Origin: Chryseobacterium sp. C-71 | GTDB lineage: Bacteria > Bacteroidota > Bacteroidia > Flavobacteriales > Weeksellaceae | Length of the DNA stretch: 64,000 nucleotides | NCBI RefSeq assembly: GCF_020911865.1 | Contig: NZ_CP087131.1 | Location: 62,001 to 126,000, forward strand | Direction of reading: 5' to 3' | In this document: in pieces, positions 1-8,046 of the stretch | Numbering within the stretch: position 1 is the first letter of the stretch | Layout of the letters: each line of letters starts with the position of its first letter | The notes under the pieces: model-generated | What the model was told of the DNA's origin: nothing | Database searches by the model: none | Seen by the model: the letters and a program-made list of their open reading frames with translations, nothing else | Translations under genes and position numbers: made by a program

Positions 1-2195
1 AGGACGAAAAACCTCAATCTATTGTCATTACCATTCCTGCATCTTTTGATACCGTACAGTCGAATGCGACGAAGAAAGCAGGTCTTTTAGCAGGTTTTCA
101 GCAGGTTGTTCTTTTGCAGGAACCTATTGCAGCGTGTCTGGCGTATGCTAATTTTCAGACTCAGGATCAGTCTGAAGAAAAAAACTGGTTGGTATACGAT
201 TTCGGTGGCGGAACTTTCGATGTCGCTTTGGTGAAAATCAATGAGCGCGAACTTAAAATTACAGATCACGAAGGAAACAACTTTTTAGGTGGCGTTGACC
301 TTGACCATTTGGTGATTGAGCATTTATTTGTTCCTAAAATTGAAGCGGTTTTAAATGAAGAATCACTTTTCAAAAAGCTGATGTCTAAAGAAAATAGTTT
401 TTATGCAAAACTATATTACGAACTGCTGTACAAAGCTGAAGAGATCAAAAAAGAATTATCAGTAAAAGATACAATCAATACCGAACTTGAATTGAATGAC
501 GGTGATCATTATATCGATTTTGAAATTTCAAGAAACGATTTCAATAAAGTGATCGCTCCAAAAGTGGATGAAACAATTACCCTCATCAAGAAACTTTTAG
601 AAGAAAATCAAAAATCGGCGAGTGATATTGAACGAATTATTTTGGTAGGCGGAACGACTTACATTCCGTACATCAGAGAGCATCTGAAAGAGGTTTTCGG
701 AATTATAGTAGATCACTCAATAGATCCGTCGACAGCAGTGATGGTGGGTGCAGCCTATTTTGCAGGAACTAAAGAAGAAGATACCCAAATAATTAAAACT
801 GAAACTCATTTAAGTTCAGACCAGAAAGAAATTCAAAATTCTAATAAGATCGATTTAAAATTGATCTACGAAGTCAATACGCAGGATGATGAAGAGCTTT
901 TGGTGGGAAGCGTTAAAGGAGACTTCGATGGATATTACAGAATTACCCGAAAAGACGGAGGTTTTGATACGGGTTTGATGAGCTTTAAAAATAAATTTTC
1001 AGAGTTTGTAAAGATTCTTCCGAAGCAGATTAACCAGTTTAGTCTGACGGTTTCTGATCAACATCAGAATGTGGTTTTTGAGCAGAATGATATTTCGATT
1101 AATCACGGAATTTATAATATTTCCGGACAGCCGTTGCCGAATGATATTTGCCTCGAAGTGGATGATAATTTTGGAAGCACTTATCTTGAAAGAATTTTCA
1201 AGAAAAATGATATTCTTCCGCTTAAAAAGACGATTTATAAAACGACCTCAAAAAACTTTAATAAAGAAGCCGATGATAAGCTGATCATCAATATTTTGGA
1301 AGGTAAAAATGCTACGCTTCCTGCAAGCAATATGAGCATCGGATATATCGAAATCAATTCAAAAGATTTACCGATTAATTTATTGAAAGGAATGGATATC
1401 GAACTGAAATTCAGCATGAGCGAGTCCCGCGATCTGTCGGTTTCGGTGTACATCAGTTCGGTAGATTTTGAGAAAAATGAAGTGTTCAATCCGCATACAA
1501 AACATATCAATAAAGATAAATTTCAGGAAGATATCGACAAAGTAATTGATGAAATAGAAACTGAGCTAAGTTATGTTCAAAATGTAGACGAAGCAGATCC
1601 TGAAGATATTGCTGTTTTGGTAAAATTTAAAAACATCAAGGACGAGCTTTTCAGAATTAAATTTGACCTGATTGAAGTGCAGGAAGATGAACAGACCGAA
1701 AGGATTTTTCAGCTTGATGAGAGAAAAAGACGTGCTTTGCAGGAATATGATAAAATCGTCCGTTTCCGTGATGTTATTTACGAAATAGAAGAGTATAAAG
1801 CTTCAAAAAAGGATTTGGAAAGTCAGCTTGAAGAAGCTACTCAAAGGCAGAAAGAACAATTCCAAAAAATCATTAAAGACGAAAAGATATTTCTGGAATC
1901 CAACGAGAAGTCACTCATCAAGAGAAAAACGAAAGAATTAGATAAACTGCATTCAGAAATTTACTATCAGAAAGATGAATCTTACGCTTCATTGTATTAT
2001 TACTACAAATACCGTGATATAGACGATTACAAAGATCAGAAGAAAGCCATGAAACTTTTTGATTCCGGCGACAAAGCCATGGAAAATAACAATTTTAAAG
2101 AAGTAAAATATGTCATCCAGGGACTGTACGACTTGTTGAAAGTGAAACCTAAAAATCCGTTTGAAGACACCGACGGAAATCTGGGATTGAAATAA
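1..2195 (+). CDS. Hsp70 (DnaK-like) family protein, 5' end outside window
   Basis: The reading frame is open from base 3, so the gene begins upstream of the window; 730 residues are visible. The first visible residues fit the middle of the Hsp70 ATPase domain (VITIPASFD, then LLQEPIAA). The phosphate-2 loop DFGGGTFDV lies near visible residue 67 and the adenosine motif ILVGGTTYIPYIRE near 215. By comparison with DnaK about 130-150 N-terminal residues are missing. The region after the ATPase is much longer than the DnaK peptide-binding domain and its last 200 residues are rich in Glu and Lys and probably helical or coiled coil. This is therefore a divergent Hsp70 rather than housekeeping DnaK. 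Client and partner are not evident from the neighbours. Confidence 0.85.
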   Translation, partial: DEKPQSIVITIPASFDTVQSNATKKAGLLAGFQQVVLLQEPIAACLAYANFQTQDQSEEKNWLVYDFGGGTFDVALVKINERELKITDHEGNNFLGGVDLDHLVIEHLFVPKIEAVLNEESLFKKLMSKENSFYAKLYYELLYKAEEIKKELSVKDTINTELELNDGDHYIDFEISRNDFNKVIAPKVDETITLIKKLLEENQKSASDIERIILVGGTTYIPYIREHLKEVFGIIVDHSIDPSTAVMVGAAYFAGTKEEDTQIIKTETHLSSDQKEIQNSNKIDLKLIYEVNTQDDEELLVGSVKGDFDGYYRITRKDGGFDTGLMSFKNKFSEFVKILPKQINQFSLTVSDQHQNVVFEQNDISINHGIYNISGQPLPNDICLEVDDNFGSTYLERIFKKNDILPLKKTIYKTTSKNFNKEADDKLIINILEGKNATLPASNMSIGYIEINSKDLPINLLKGMDIELKFSMSESRDLSVSVYISSVDFEKNEVFNPHTKHINKDKFQEDIDKVIDEIETELSYVQNVDEADPEDIAVLVKFKNIKDELFRIKFDLIEVQEDEQTERIFQLDERKRRALQEYDKIVRFRDVIYEIEEYKASKKDLESQLEEATQRQKEQFQKIIKDEKIFLESNEKSLIKRKTKELDKLHSEIYYQKDESYASLYYYYKYRDIDDYKDQKKAMKLFDSGDKAMENNNFKEVKYVIQGLYDLLKVKPKNPFEDTDGNLGLK

Positions 2196-2201
2196 TTTAA
2201 G

Positions 2202-2229
2202 AAGCCATCTGAATATTCAGGTGGCTTTT
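2202..2229 (+). terminator. Intrinsic terminator after the Hsp70 gene
   Basis: An 11-bp stem (2202-2212 with 2217-2227, one G-T pair) closes a 4-base ATAT loop and ends in a short T run, 6 bases after the Hsp70 stop. The stem lies between convergent genes and could also serve the DUF1877 gene on the other strand, although the T run is weak that way. Confidence 0.7.
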
Positions 2230-2252
2230 CAGTAGGTTGTTTTTGATGAAAA

Positions 2253-2756
2253 TTAGTTTAAAAAAGTTATAATTGCTTCATTGTTTTGAGAAGCTTCTGC
2301 ATATATTCTTTGTACATCCAAAAAGTAGCGAGATAAATATTCGAAACCATAATCATTGTCCCTTTTCCATATATTGGGATACACTTCAAGCTCTTCCATT
2401 TTTGTAGGATTATATTTTTCTTTCAAATCTTTAACCGTAACCGTTGAAATTTGAGAATGTATTTCTTTTACTTCATTAGGGGTAAGATAATGAGCGGGGC
2501 CAACTCCCATATCCTGCTCTTCATCGATAAGCTGCCTGCTAAAAAGAACTCTCATAAGAGCATTATCATTGTCTTGAAAGCCTTCCCCTGTCAGTAGAAA
2601 GATGATTCCATCCCAGGATTTATCGATGTCAGCTAGTTGAAGATTTTTATCATCAGAATCTTCATTATACATATCATTCTCAAGTAAAGAACTGTCTTTG
2701 AGGTATTCTTCAAGCTTATTTTGACTTACACGAAGAAGGTTTGCAATCATGCCCAT
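2253..2756 (-). CDS. DUF1877 (YfbM-like) family protein
   Basis: 167 residues, cytoplasmic, without a signal peptide. The DKSWDGIIFLLTG stretch, the later GPAHYLTPNEV and the conserved C-terminal YLSRYF region fit the DUF1877/YfbM family, whose biochemical role is unknown to me. The start is the ATG at 2756, giving MGMIANLLRVS as in family members. It is convergent with the Hsp70 gene and separated by about 130 bases from the next minus-strand gene upstream. Such proteins are often found as small accessory genes; nothing here shows a partner. Confidence 0.7.
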   Translation of the reverse strand: MGMIANLLRVSQNKLEEYLKDSSLLENDMYNEDSDDKNLQLADIDKSWDGIIFLLTGEGFQDNDNALMRVLFSRQLIDEEQDMGVGPAHYLTPNEVKEIHSQISTVTVKDLKEKYNPTKMEELEVYPNIWKRDNDYGFEYLSRYFLDVQRIYAEASQNNEAIITFLN

Positions 2757-2887
2757 AAATAATAATTTTAAGTAATGGTGTTTAATTATATTTTCAAATA
2801 TAAAAAGATTTTGAATAGGATGTTGATCGCTTTTAGGCTAGAGTTGACGTGTTAACGAGTAGAGACTCTTCACTTAAGGTTTTCAGC

Positions 2888-4072
2888 TTATTTCTTTTTT
2901 ATGATGGCACGAATAACCCAAATTAAAAAGATAATTCCACCCAATCCAATGCCTCCCGAAGCTACAGTTAAGGCGATGATGACTCCTACGATGCCTAAGG
3001 AAATAACAATGGCTGAGGCGTAGATTTGCAGAATCATGAATTTAAAAGCCCATTTTTTAATCTTGCGTCTAAGGGACTGATCTCCTTTAGATTTTGAGTT
3101 TTCCTCGTAATGACCATTGAGTCTTTTATTTAAAATTAAAAAAAGAATAGCCTCAAAACCTACAAAACCCCAAAAAATGTTTCCCCAACTATTGTATAAA
3201 TGGTAAATGGCCAGACATAGGAGAGAAAAAAAGACAGATAAGGCAATCCATTCTGCAGTTTTGCCATAATCTTTTTCAGTGTATTTCTGGGTAGTGTCTT
3301 TCTTTTTGAGAACAACAGAAGAATCAAGATTTGCCCATTTAGCTCCAATCCTTGAATTTTTAATCAATAATCCTCTTAATTCTTCTGTATAGGCATCAAA
3401 GCTTGCCAAAGCCACAAAAATTTTACCCAGAAATACTTTATTGTGCTGAGTGGTGTGCTGATGCTCTGCCAGATCATTATTGATATCCAGTATTTCCTCA
3501 TTAAAATAAGCCGAATCAATATCCGATTGCAGAGCGTAAAAATCAGGATCTACTGAGTGTCTGTATTGATTTAGAAGCAAATGATACTGATCAGTGTAAG
3601 GAATTGTTCCTCTTACCAGATTGTTTTTTGTCGTAATGCTGTCAATCAACAAATCCTTATTTTCATAACTGATAATCGGGAAATAGTTTTTGTAAAACAC
3701 TCTGAGATTCTTCCAGTTGTTATTTTTAATATTCAACTGAATGTAGTTCTGGATATTTTCCTCATAATCATTTCCAAAATCTTCACGCAGAGAAGGGGGT
3801 TGTGAGAAAATATTGTTTTGTGAAGAATCTATTTTGAAGTCCTCATTTTTTAGAATCTTTTGAAGGTTCTCATCCTGAAGAATTACTCCATATTTATTTC
3901 CGTTATCTTTGTAAAACTCGATAAAATTTTCAATATCATTGAGCTGCAGATCAGGATTTGTTTTCTGGTGGATCTTTAAAATCTTTTCGGCTTTTATCAA
4001 ATCAGAAGGATTTCCCGCATCAAAATGAGGCAGGGTTTCTTTAATGATATCCAATAATTGAAGCTGCGACAT
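2888..4072 (-). CDS. Unknown membrane protein, tandem paralogue of the upstream gene
   Basis: 394 residues. I do not recognise a named domain. The N-terminal two thirds are soluble and helical; the C-terminal third carries about four hydrophobic segments (roughly residues 270-385) and ends in a basic tail. It is clearly related to the product of 4075-5256: both begin with a segment containing DLIKAEK followed by LK, both have an (N/H)NKV(I/F)LG motif before a region predicted to be amphipathic, and both end in the membrane cluster. The start ATG is 2 bases after the upstream stop, so translation is probably coupled. Confidence 0.75.
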   Translation of the reverse strand: MSQLQLLDIIKETLPHFDAGNPSDLIKAEKILKIHQKTNPDLQLNDIENFIEFYKDNGNKYGVILQDENLQKILKNEDFKIDSSQNNIFSQPPSLREDFGNDYEENIQNYIQLNIKNNNWKNLRVFYKNYFPIISYENKDLLIDSITTKNNLVRGTIPYTDQYHLLLNQYRHSVDPDFYALQSDIDSAYFNEEILDINNDLAEHQHTTQHNKVFLGKIFVALASFDAYTEELRGLLIKNSRIGAKWANLDSSVVLKKKDTTQKYTEKDYGKTAEWIALSVFFSLLCLAIYHLYNSWGNIFWGFVGFEAILFLILNKRLNGHYEENSKSKGDQSLRRKIKKWAFKFMILQIYASAIVISLGIVGVIIALTVASGGIGLGGIIFLIWVIRAIIKKK

Positions 4073-4074
4073 AA

Positions 4075-5256
4075 TTATTTTCTGTTTCTGTGCATATAGA
4101 TTTTTACTCCGATGATAATTGCCGGTAAAATGATTTGTGTAGGGAATTTACGATCTGCTACAGAGTCAAAAACATAAAGTGAACCCATACCTACCACAAT
4201 CATCAGAGGGAAAGAAATTACCATCGTAATCAGAATAGTTGCCGATATTTTCCCTAAAGCATCAACTTTATCCTGTAAATTGATCTGGCTGAAATAATAT
4301 TTAAAATTTCTAAAAGCTAAATAGATTGCCACTGCATTCGTCAGCAGGTAAAACATCAGTGCTTTGGTTCCAAAACTAAAAACATAGATGAAACTGAAAA
4401 GGTATGATAAAATAATAATGGTCGACAGAAATATAATCAGCGCAGGATTTTGATTTTTGAGAAAAAAACCTGCAATGCTGTACGCAATGGTATTAAGAAA
4501 ACCACTTTTCTCATCTTTCCACTCCTGTGCGACTCTTTGGTTATTGCGGATAATATTTTTCGTCACCTCATTTTCAGAATTAAAACCATAAATGGCCGTA
4601 AGAATTTCACCGAGAATGACTTTATTGTTAATGTTGGTTCGCTGCATTTCGGCAACCACATTGTTGATGGAAAGGATATCATCATCAAATTCAAATTCGT
4701 CAACGAGACCTTGCAGATAATAGAATTTACGTTCGGTGGCAAAAGGATAATTTTTTTTGAAAGTGACCAGATCTTTGTTTTTCAAAATACCTTCAATAAT
4801 TAAATGATTGCGGTCGTGCAGTAAATTCTTATAAAAATCTAAAGATTCTGCAGTTAAGAAGGAAGCATAATATTGCTGAAAATAAATCAGACTTTGCCAT
4901 TGGTTTTTTCGTACAGCCTCAGAAAGAAAAGCTTTCAGGTTTGGAGTAAATAATTCGCTGAAATCTTCCAATTCCTCTTTGGAAATTTTTCTTAAATCAG
5001 GTTTAAAGGAAAGGTTGTGTGGGTAAATGTCTGTGTAAATACATTTGATCACGGGCAATTTCAGAATCTCATCAAAATTCTGTTTCTGATTTTTAATGAA
5101 ATCTAAAAATGCTTCAATTTCATTAATGCTGAAAGTTTGGTTTAATTTGCTCTCGGCTTTTAACAGTTTTTCAGCTTTAATCAAATCCTGAGGGCTTTTA
5201 GGATTGAAATTCTGAATGTTCTGTTCTACAAATTCTTTCAGTCTGAAATTTTGCAT
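4075..5256 (-). CDS. Unknown membrane protein, first of a tandem paralogous pair
   Basis: 393 residues from the ATG at 5256 (MQNFRLKEF). An in-frame TTG at 5265 adds three residues but is less likely. The protein has a soluble N-terminal part, an invariant DLIKAEK motif near residue 25, NNKVILGE near residue 210, and four to five C-terminal hydrophobic segments. No known family is recognised. It probably forms a two-gene operon with 2888-4072, and the pair may form a heteromeric membrane complex (inference). Upstream lies a repeat-containing gap of about 330 bases. Confidence 0.75.
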   Translation of the reverse strand: MQNFRLKEFVEQNIQNFNPKSPQDLIKAEKLLKAESKLNQTFSINEIEAFLDFIKNQKQNFDEILKLPVIKCIYTDIYPHNLSFKPDLRKISKEELEDFSELFTPNLKAFLSEAVRKNQWQSLIYFQQYYASFLTAESLDFYKNLLHDRNHLIIEGILKNKDLVTFKKNYPFATERKFYYLQGLVDEFEFDDDILSINNVVAEMQRTNINNKVILGEILTAIYGFNSENEVTKNIIRNNQRVAQEWKDEKSGFLNTIAYSIAGFFLKNQNPALIIFLSTIIILSYLFSFIYVFSFGTKALMFYLLTNAVAIYLAFRNFKYYFSQINLQDKVDALGKISATILITMVISFPLMIVVGMGSLYVFDSVADRKFPTQIILPAIIIGVKIYMHRNRK

Positions 5257-5414
5257 GGTTATCAAATGGTTTTTGCAAAATAAAAGAATTTATTGATAAT
5301 TCTTGCGCTCTGTTGTATTAATTTAAAAATTTAGAAAGCTTATTGCTCTCAAAATCATTTCTTAAAACTTGTTCGATTTAATTAAAATAAAAAGTCAATC
5401 CTATCAATTGCCTT

Positions 5415-5495
5415 AAAGAAGCTCCGTAGGAGCGATATGTTTGTAGAGAATTATCATAAATGTGACAGCGAGCTCCGTAGGAGCGGCACGTTCAA
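5415..5495. repeat. Paired palindromic repeat, core GCTCCGTAGGAGC
   Basis: The 13-base palindrome GCTCCGTAGGAGC occurs at 5421-5433 and 5472-5484, each followed by G and flanked by related AT-rich sequence. Each can form a 5-bp hairpin with a 3-base loop (GTA). It looks like a dispersed intergenic repeat family that differs from the GAACCC/GGGTTC family near the two RAYT genes. Confidence 0.75.
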
Positions 5496-5563
5496 CACCT
5501 TGTTTTCGAAATAACCAATCTCACCCATAGAACTTTTCTTTCTTACAATCAATATTTTCAAAT

Positions 5564-5571
5564 TACCTTTG
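5564..5571 (+). promoter_or_regulatory. Bacteroidota -7 promoter element for the esterase gene
   Basis: TACCTTTG matches TAnnTTTG and ends 15 bases before the ATG at 5587. It overlaps an in-frame TTG (5569), which argues that this TTG is promoter sequence and not the start codon. No clear -33 TTG was found. Confidence 0.55.
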
Positions 5572-5586
5572 AATAAAATTCCCCCA

Positions 5587-6483
5587 ATGAAAAATCTGAA
5601 AATATTTCTCCTTCTGTTCTTGCCCGCATTATTTTACACTCAGAAAATCAGGGTTTTCATTCTTGCAGGCCAATCAAACATGAACGGCTTTGGATATAAT
5701 AAAGATTTACCGAATGATTTAAAAACATTTAAAGGTGTTTATATTTTTCAGGGAAATTCTGTTCCTGATGGCGACCTGAACGGCGGAATAGGGAAATGGG
5801 ACATCCTGAAACCCGGCAACGGAACCGGATTTAAAACGGATGGAAAAACCAATCAGCTTTCAGACAGATTCGGTCCGGAGCTGTCTTTTGCCAAAAGGCT
5901 CAAAGAACTTTTTCCGAATGATAAAATTGCTTTGATTAAATATGCACGAGAAGGTTCTTCGATTAGTGTACAGGCAGCAGGTAGTTTTGGAAGTTGGGAT
6001 CCTGAATTTGAGGATAAAAGAGCAATAAACCAATTGCTTCACTTCAAAAAGACCATTAGAAATGCTTTGAAAGAAAAGGATATTGATGGAAACGGAAAAG
6101 CTGATGAACTTATAATGTCCGGCATTCTTTGGATGCAAGGAGAAGGTGATGCCAGCTACAGTGAAGAAATTGCAAACATGTATTATTCTAATTTAACCAG
6201 CTTGATGCAAAAGATGAGAGCTGCTTTGCTTACTGATGATCTTCCTGTGGTTATTGGGAAAATTTCAGATTCAGGCAAGAATGAAAAAGGAAAAGTGTGG
6301 CCAACTGGAGAATTGGTGCAGTATGCTCAGGAAAAATTTGTGAATGACGATAAGAATGCAGCTATTGTTCGGTCAACAGCTAAATACAATTACGGAAATG
6401 ATCCCTGGCACTATGACAGCGCAGGATATATTGATCTCGGGAAGAACTTTGCCGACGAAGTATTTAGACTGATTATAAAATAA
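5587..6483 (+). CDS. Secreted carbohydrate esterase, sialate O-acetylesterase (SASA) type
   Basis: 298 residues from ATG 5587, beginning with a typical signal peptide (FLLLFLPALF). The nucleophile motif GQSNM (Ser30) follows the signal peptide directly, as in the SASA/CE6 SGNH-like hydrolases, and a C-terminal DPWHYDSAGY supplies the Asp/His pair. ILWMQGEGDA in the middle matches the conserved block that contributes the oxyanion hole. The likely role is removal of acetyl groups from plant or host polysaccharide in the periplasm or outside the cell. The upstream in-frame TTG at 5569 was rejected as a start because it lies in the promoter element. It is monocistronic. Confidence 0.8.
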   Translation: MKNLKIFLLLFLPALFYTQKIRVFILAGQSNMNGFGYNKDLPNDLKTFKGVYIFQGNSVPDGDLNGGIGKWDILKPGNGTGFKTDGKTNQLSDRFGPELSFAKRLKELFPNDKIALIKYAREGSSISVQAAGSFGSWDPEFEDKRAINQLLHFKKTIRNALKEKDIDGNGKADELIMSGILWMQGEGDASYSEEIANMYYSNLTSLMQKMRAALLTDDLPVVIGKISDSGKNEKGKVWPTGELVQYAQEKFVNDDKNAAIVRSTAKYNYGNDPWHYDSAGYIDLGKNFADEVFRLIIK

Positions 6484-6524
6484 GACCTAATATAATTCAT
6501 AAGCAAAAAGTCATCTGTAATGGT

Positions 6525-6532
6525 TATTTTTG
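6525..6532 (+). promoter_or_regulatory. -7 promoter element for hemN
   Basis: TATTTTTG matches TAnnTTTG and lies 46 bases before the hemN ATG. The resulting 5' leader would contain the palindrome at 6540-6556. No convincing -33 element is seen. Confidence 0.5.
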
Positions 6533-6539
6533 CAGTACG

Positions 6540-6556
6540 AAATCCTTCAAGGATTT
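6540..6556. repeat. REP-like palindrome in the hemN leader
   Basis: The palindrome AAATCCTTCAAGGATTT (7-bp stem) reads CCTTGAAGG on the other strand, so it has the same GAA loop as the RAYT-associated palindromes elsewhere in the window. It falls between the putative promoter and the start codon. Confidence 0.5.
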
Positions 6557-6578
6557 AATTTTATTTTAAATTTTCTGA

Positions 6579-7937
6579 ATGAACTCTTTAATCGATAAAT
6601 ATAATATTCCCGGACCTCGTTACACGTCTTATCCTACCGTTCCTTACTGGGACGAAAGCACTTTCTCACCCGAAAAATGGAAAGAAACGGTCATCAGGTC
6701 TTTTAATGAAACCAATGCTGAAGAAGGAATTTCTATTTATATTCATTTGCCTTTCTGCGAAGCTTTGTGTACATTTTGTGCATGTCATAAACGGATTACT
6801 AAGCAACATAGCGTTGAAATTCCATATTTGGAAAGCGTTTTAAAAGAATGGCAATTGTATCTTCAATTGTTTAATGAAAAACCGAAACTGAAAGAACTTC
6901 ACTTAGGTGGCGGAACACCTACATTTTTCTCTCCTGAAAATCTGAGAACTTTATTGGAAGGGATTTTTTCTACGGTTGAAATAGCCGAGCATCAGGAGTT
7001 TTCTTTTGAAGGACATCCGAATAATACGACGAGAGAGCATTTACAGACTTTGTACGATTTAGGTTTCAGAAGAGCAAGTTTTGGCGTTCAGGATTATGAT
7101 TTGAAAGTGCAGAAAGCAATCAATAGAATTCAGCCTTTTGAAAAAGTAAAAGAAGTGACCGAAATAGCCCGCGAAATTGGATATACAGGGATCAGTCATG
7201 ATTTGGTATTTGGTCTTCCGCATCAAAGCTGGGAAGCGATGGAACATACCATCCGCAAAACAATGGAATTGAAACCGGACCGTTTGGCATTTTACTCTTA
7301 TGCTCATGTTCCGTGGGTGAAAGGTGTAGGACAGCGTGGTTTTGACGAAAACGATTTGCCAAGTGGCGAAGAAAAACGCCGTCTGTATGAGGACGGAAAA
7401 AGACTTTTAGAAAATTTAGGATATATTGAAGTAGGGATGGATCATTTTTCTCTGGAGCATGATGATTTATACCAATCTTTAATTCAGAAAAAACTGCACC
7501 GGAATTTTATGGGATATACTTCAAGCAAAACCCAATTAATGGTTGGCTTGGGAATGTCTGCCATTTCAGATTCCTGGTATGCTTTTGCACAGAATGTGAA
7601 AACGGTAGAAGAGTATCAGAAAACAGTTGAAAAAGGTGTGATTCCTGTGGTGAAAGGGCATATTTTAAGTGATGAAGATTTAACAATACGCAGACATATT
7701 TTAAATTTAATGTGTCAGCTTGAAACTACTTTTGATGTTCAAAATTCTTTTCCCGAGCTTGAAAATGCTTTCGAAATGCTGAAAGAAATGGAAAGTGATG
7801 AATTGGTTGAAATTCATGACAATCAAATAAAAATCACCGAAAAGGGTAGAGCTTTCACAAGAAATGTTGCGATGGTATTTGATCTCAGAATGATGAGAAA
7901 CAAACCTGAAACCAGGATTTTCTCGATGACGATATAA
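6579..7937 (+). CDS. hemN: Oxygen-independent coproporphyrinogen III oxidase
   Basis: 452 residues, the usual length of HemN. The radical-SAM cluster motif is C60-x3-C64-x2-C67 inside YIHLPFCEALC, with the extra Cys69 seen in true HemN. The SAM-binding GGGTPTFF follows at about 110. The N-terminal PGPRYTSYPT is the HemN-specific segment that distinguishes it from HemW-like paralogues. It converts coproporphyrinogen III to protoporphyrinogen IX by two decarboxylations without oxygen, in heme synthesis in the cytoplasm. It stands alone, followed by a strong terminator. Confidence 0.95.
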   Translation: MNSLIDKYNIPGPRYTSYPTVPYWDESTFSPEKWKETVIRSFNETNAEEGISIYIHLPFCEALCTFCACHKRITKQHSVEIPYLESVLKEWQLYLQLFNEKPKLKELHLGGGTPTFFSPENLRTLLEGIFSTVEIAEHQEFSFEGHPNNTTREHLQTLYDLGFRRASFGVQDYDLKVQKAINRIQPFEKVKEVTEIAREIGYTGISHDLVFGLPHQSWEAMEHTIRKTMELKPDRLAFYSYAHVPWVKGVGQRGFDENDLPSGEEKRRLYEDGKRLLENLGYIEVGMDHFSLEHDDLYQSLIQKKLHRNFMGYTSSKTQLMVGLGMSAISDSWYAFAQNVKTVEEYQKTVEKGVIPVVKGHILSDEDLTIRRHILNLMCQLETTFDVQNSFPELENAFEMLKEMESDELVEIHDNQIKITEKGRAFTRNVAMVFDLRMMRNKPETRIFSMTI

Positions 7938-7975
7938 AAAAACAAGCGATTCAATTTTGAGTCGCTTGTTTTTTG
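7937..7975. terminator. Bidirectional terminator between hemN and the sugar dehydrogenase
   Basis: A stem of about 15 bp (AAACAAGCGA...TCGCTTGTTT core) is flanked by A runs on the left and T runs on the right, so it can end both the rightward hemN transcript and the leftward 8047-9414 transcript. Confidence 0.8.
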
Positions 7976-8046
7976 TTTAAGTAAATATTGGTTATCTAGA
8001 TTTGACCCAGTTTTTAAATTTAATTTTAGTCAGACAGAAAATTAAA

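Larger units (their letters stand above)
5257..5586. other. Intergenic region between divergent genes
   Basis: About 330 bases separate the divergent membrane-protein and esterase genes. It contains two copies of a short palindromic repeat (5421-5433 and 5472-5484) and, at its right end, a Bacteroidota-type -7 promoter element for the esterase. I see no ORF worth calling. Confidence 0.7.

Noticed and set aside
5569..5586. TTG start for the esterase
   Set aside because: It falls in the TACCTTTG promoter element; the ATG at 5587 begins a clean signal peptide.
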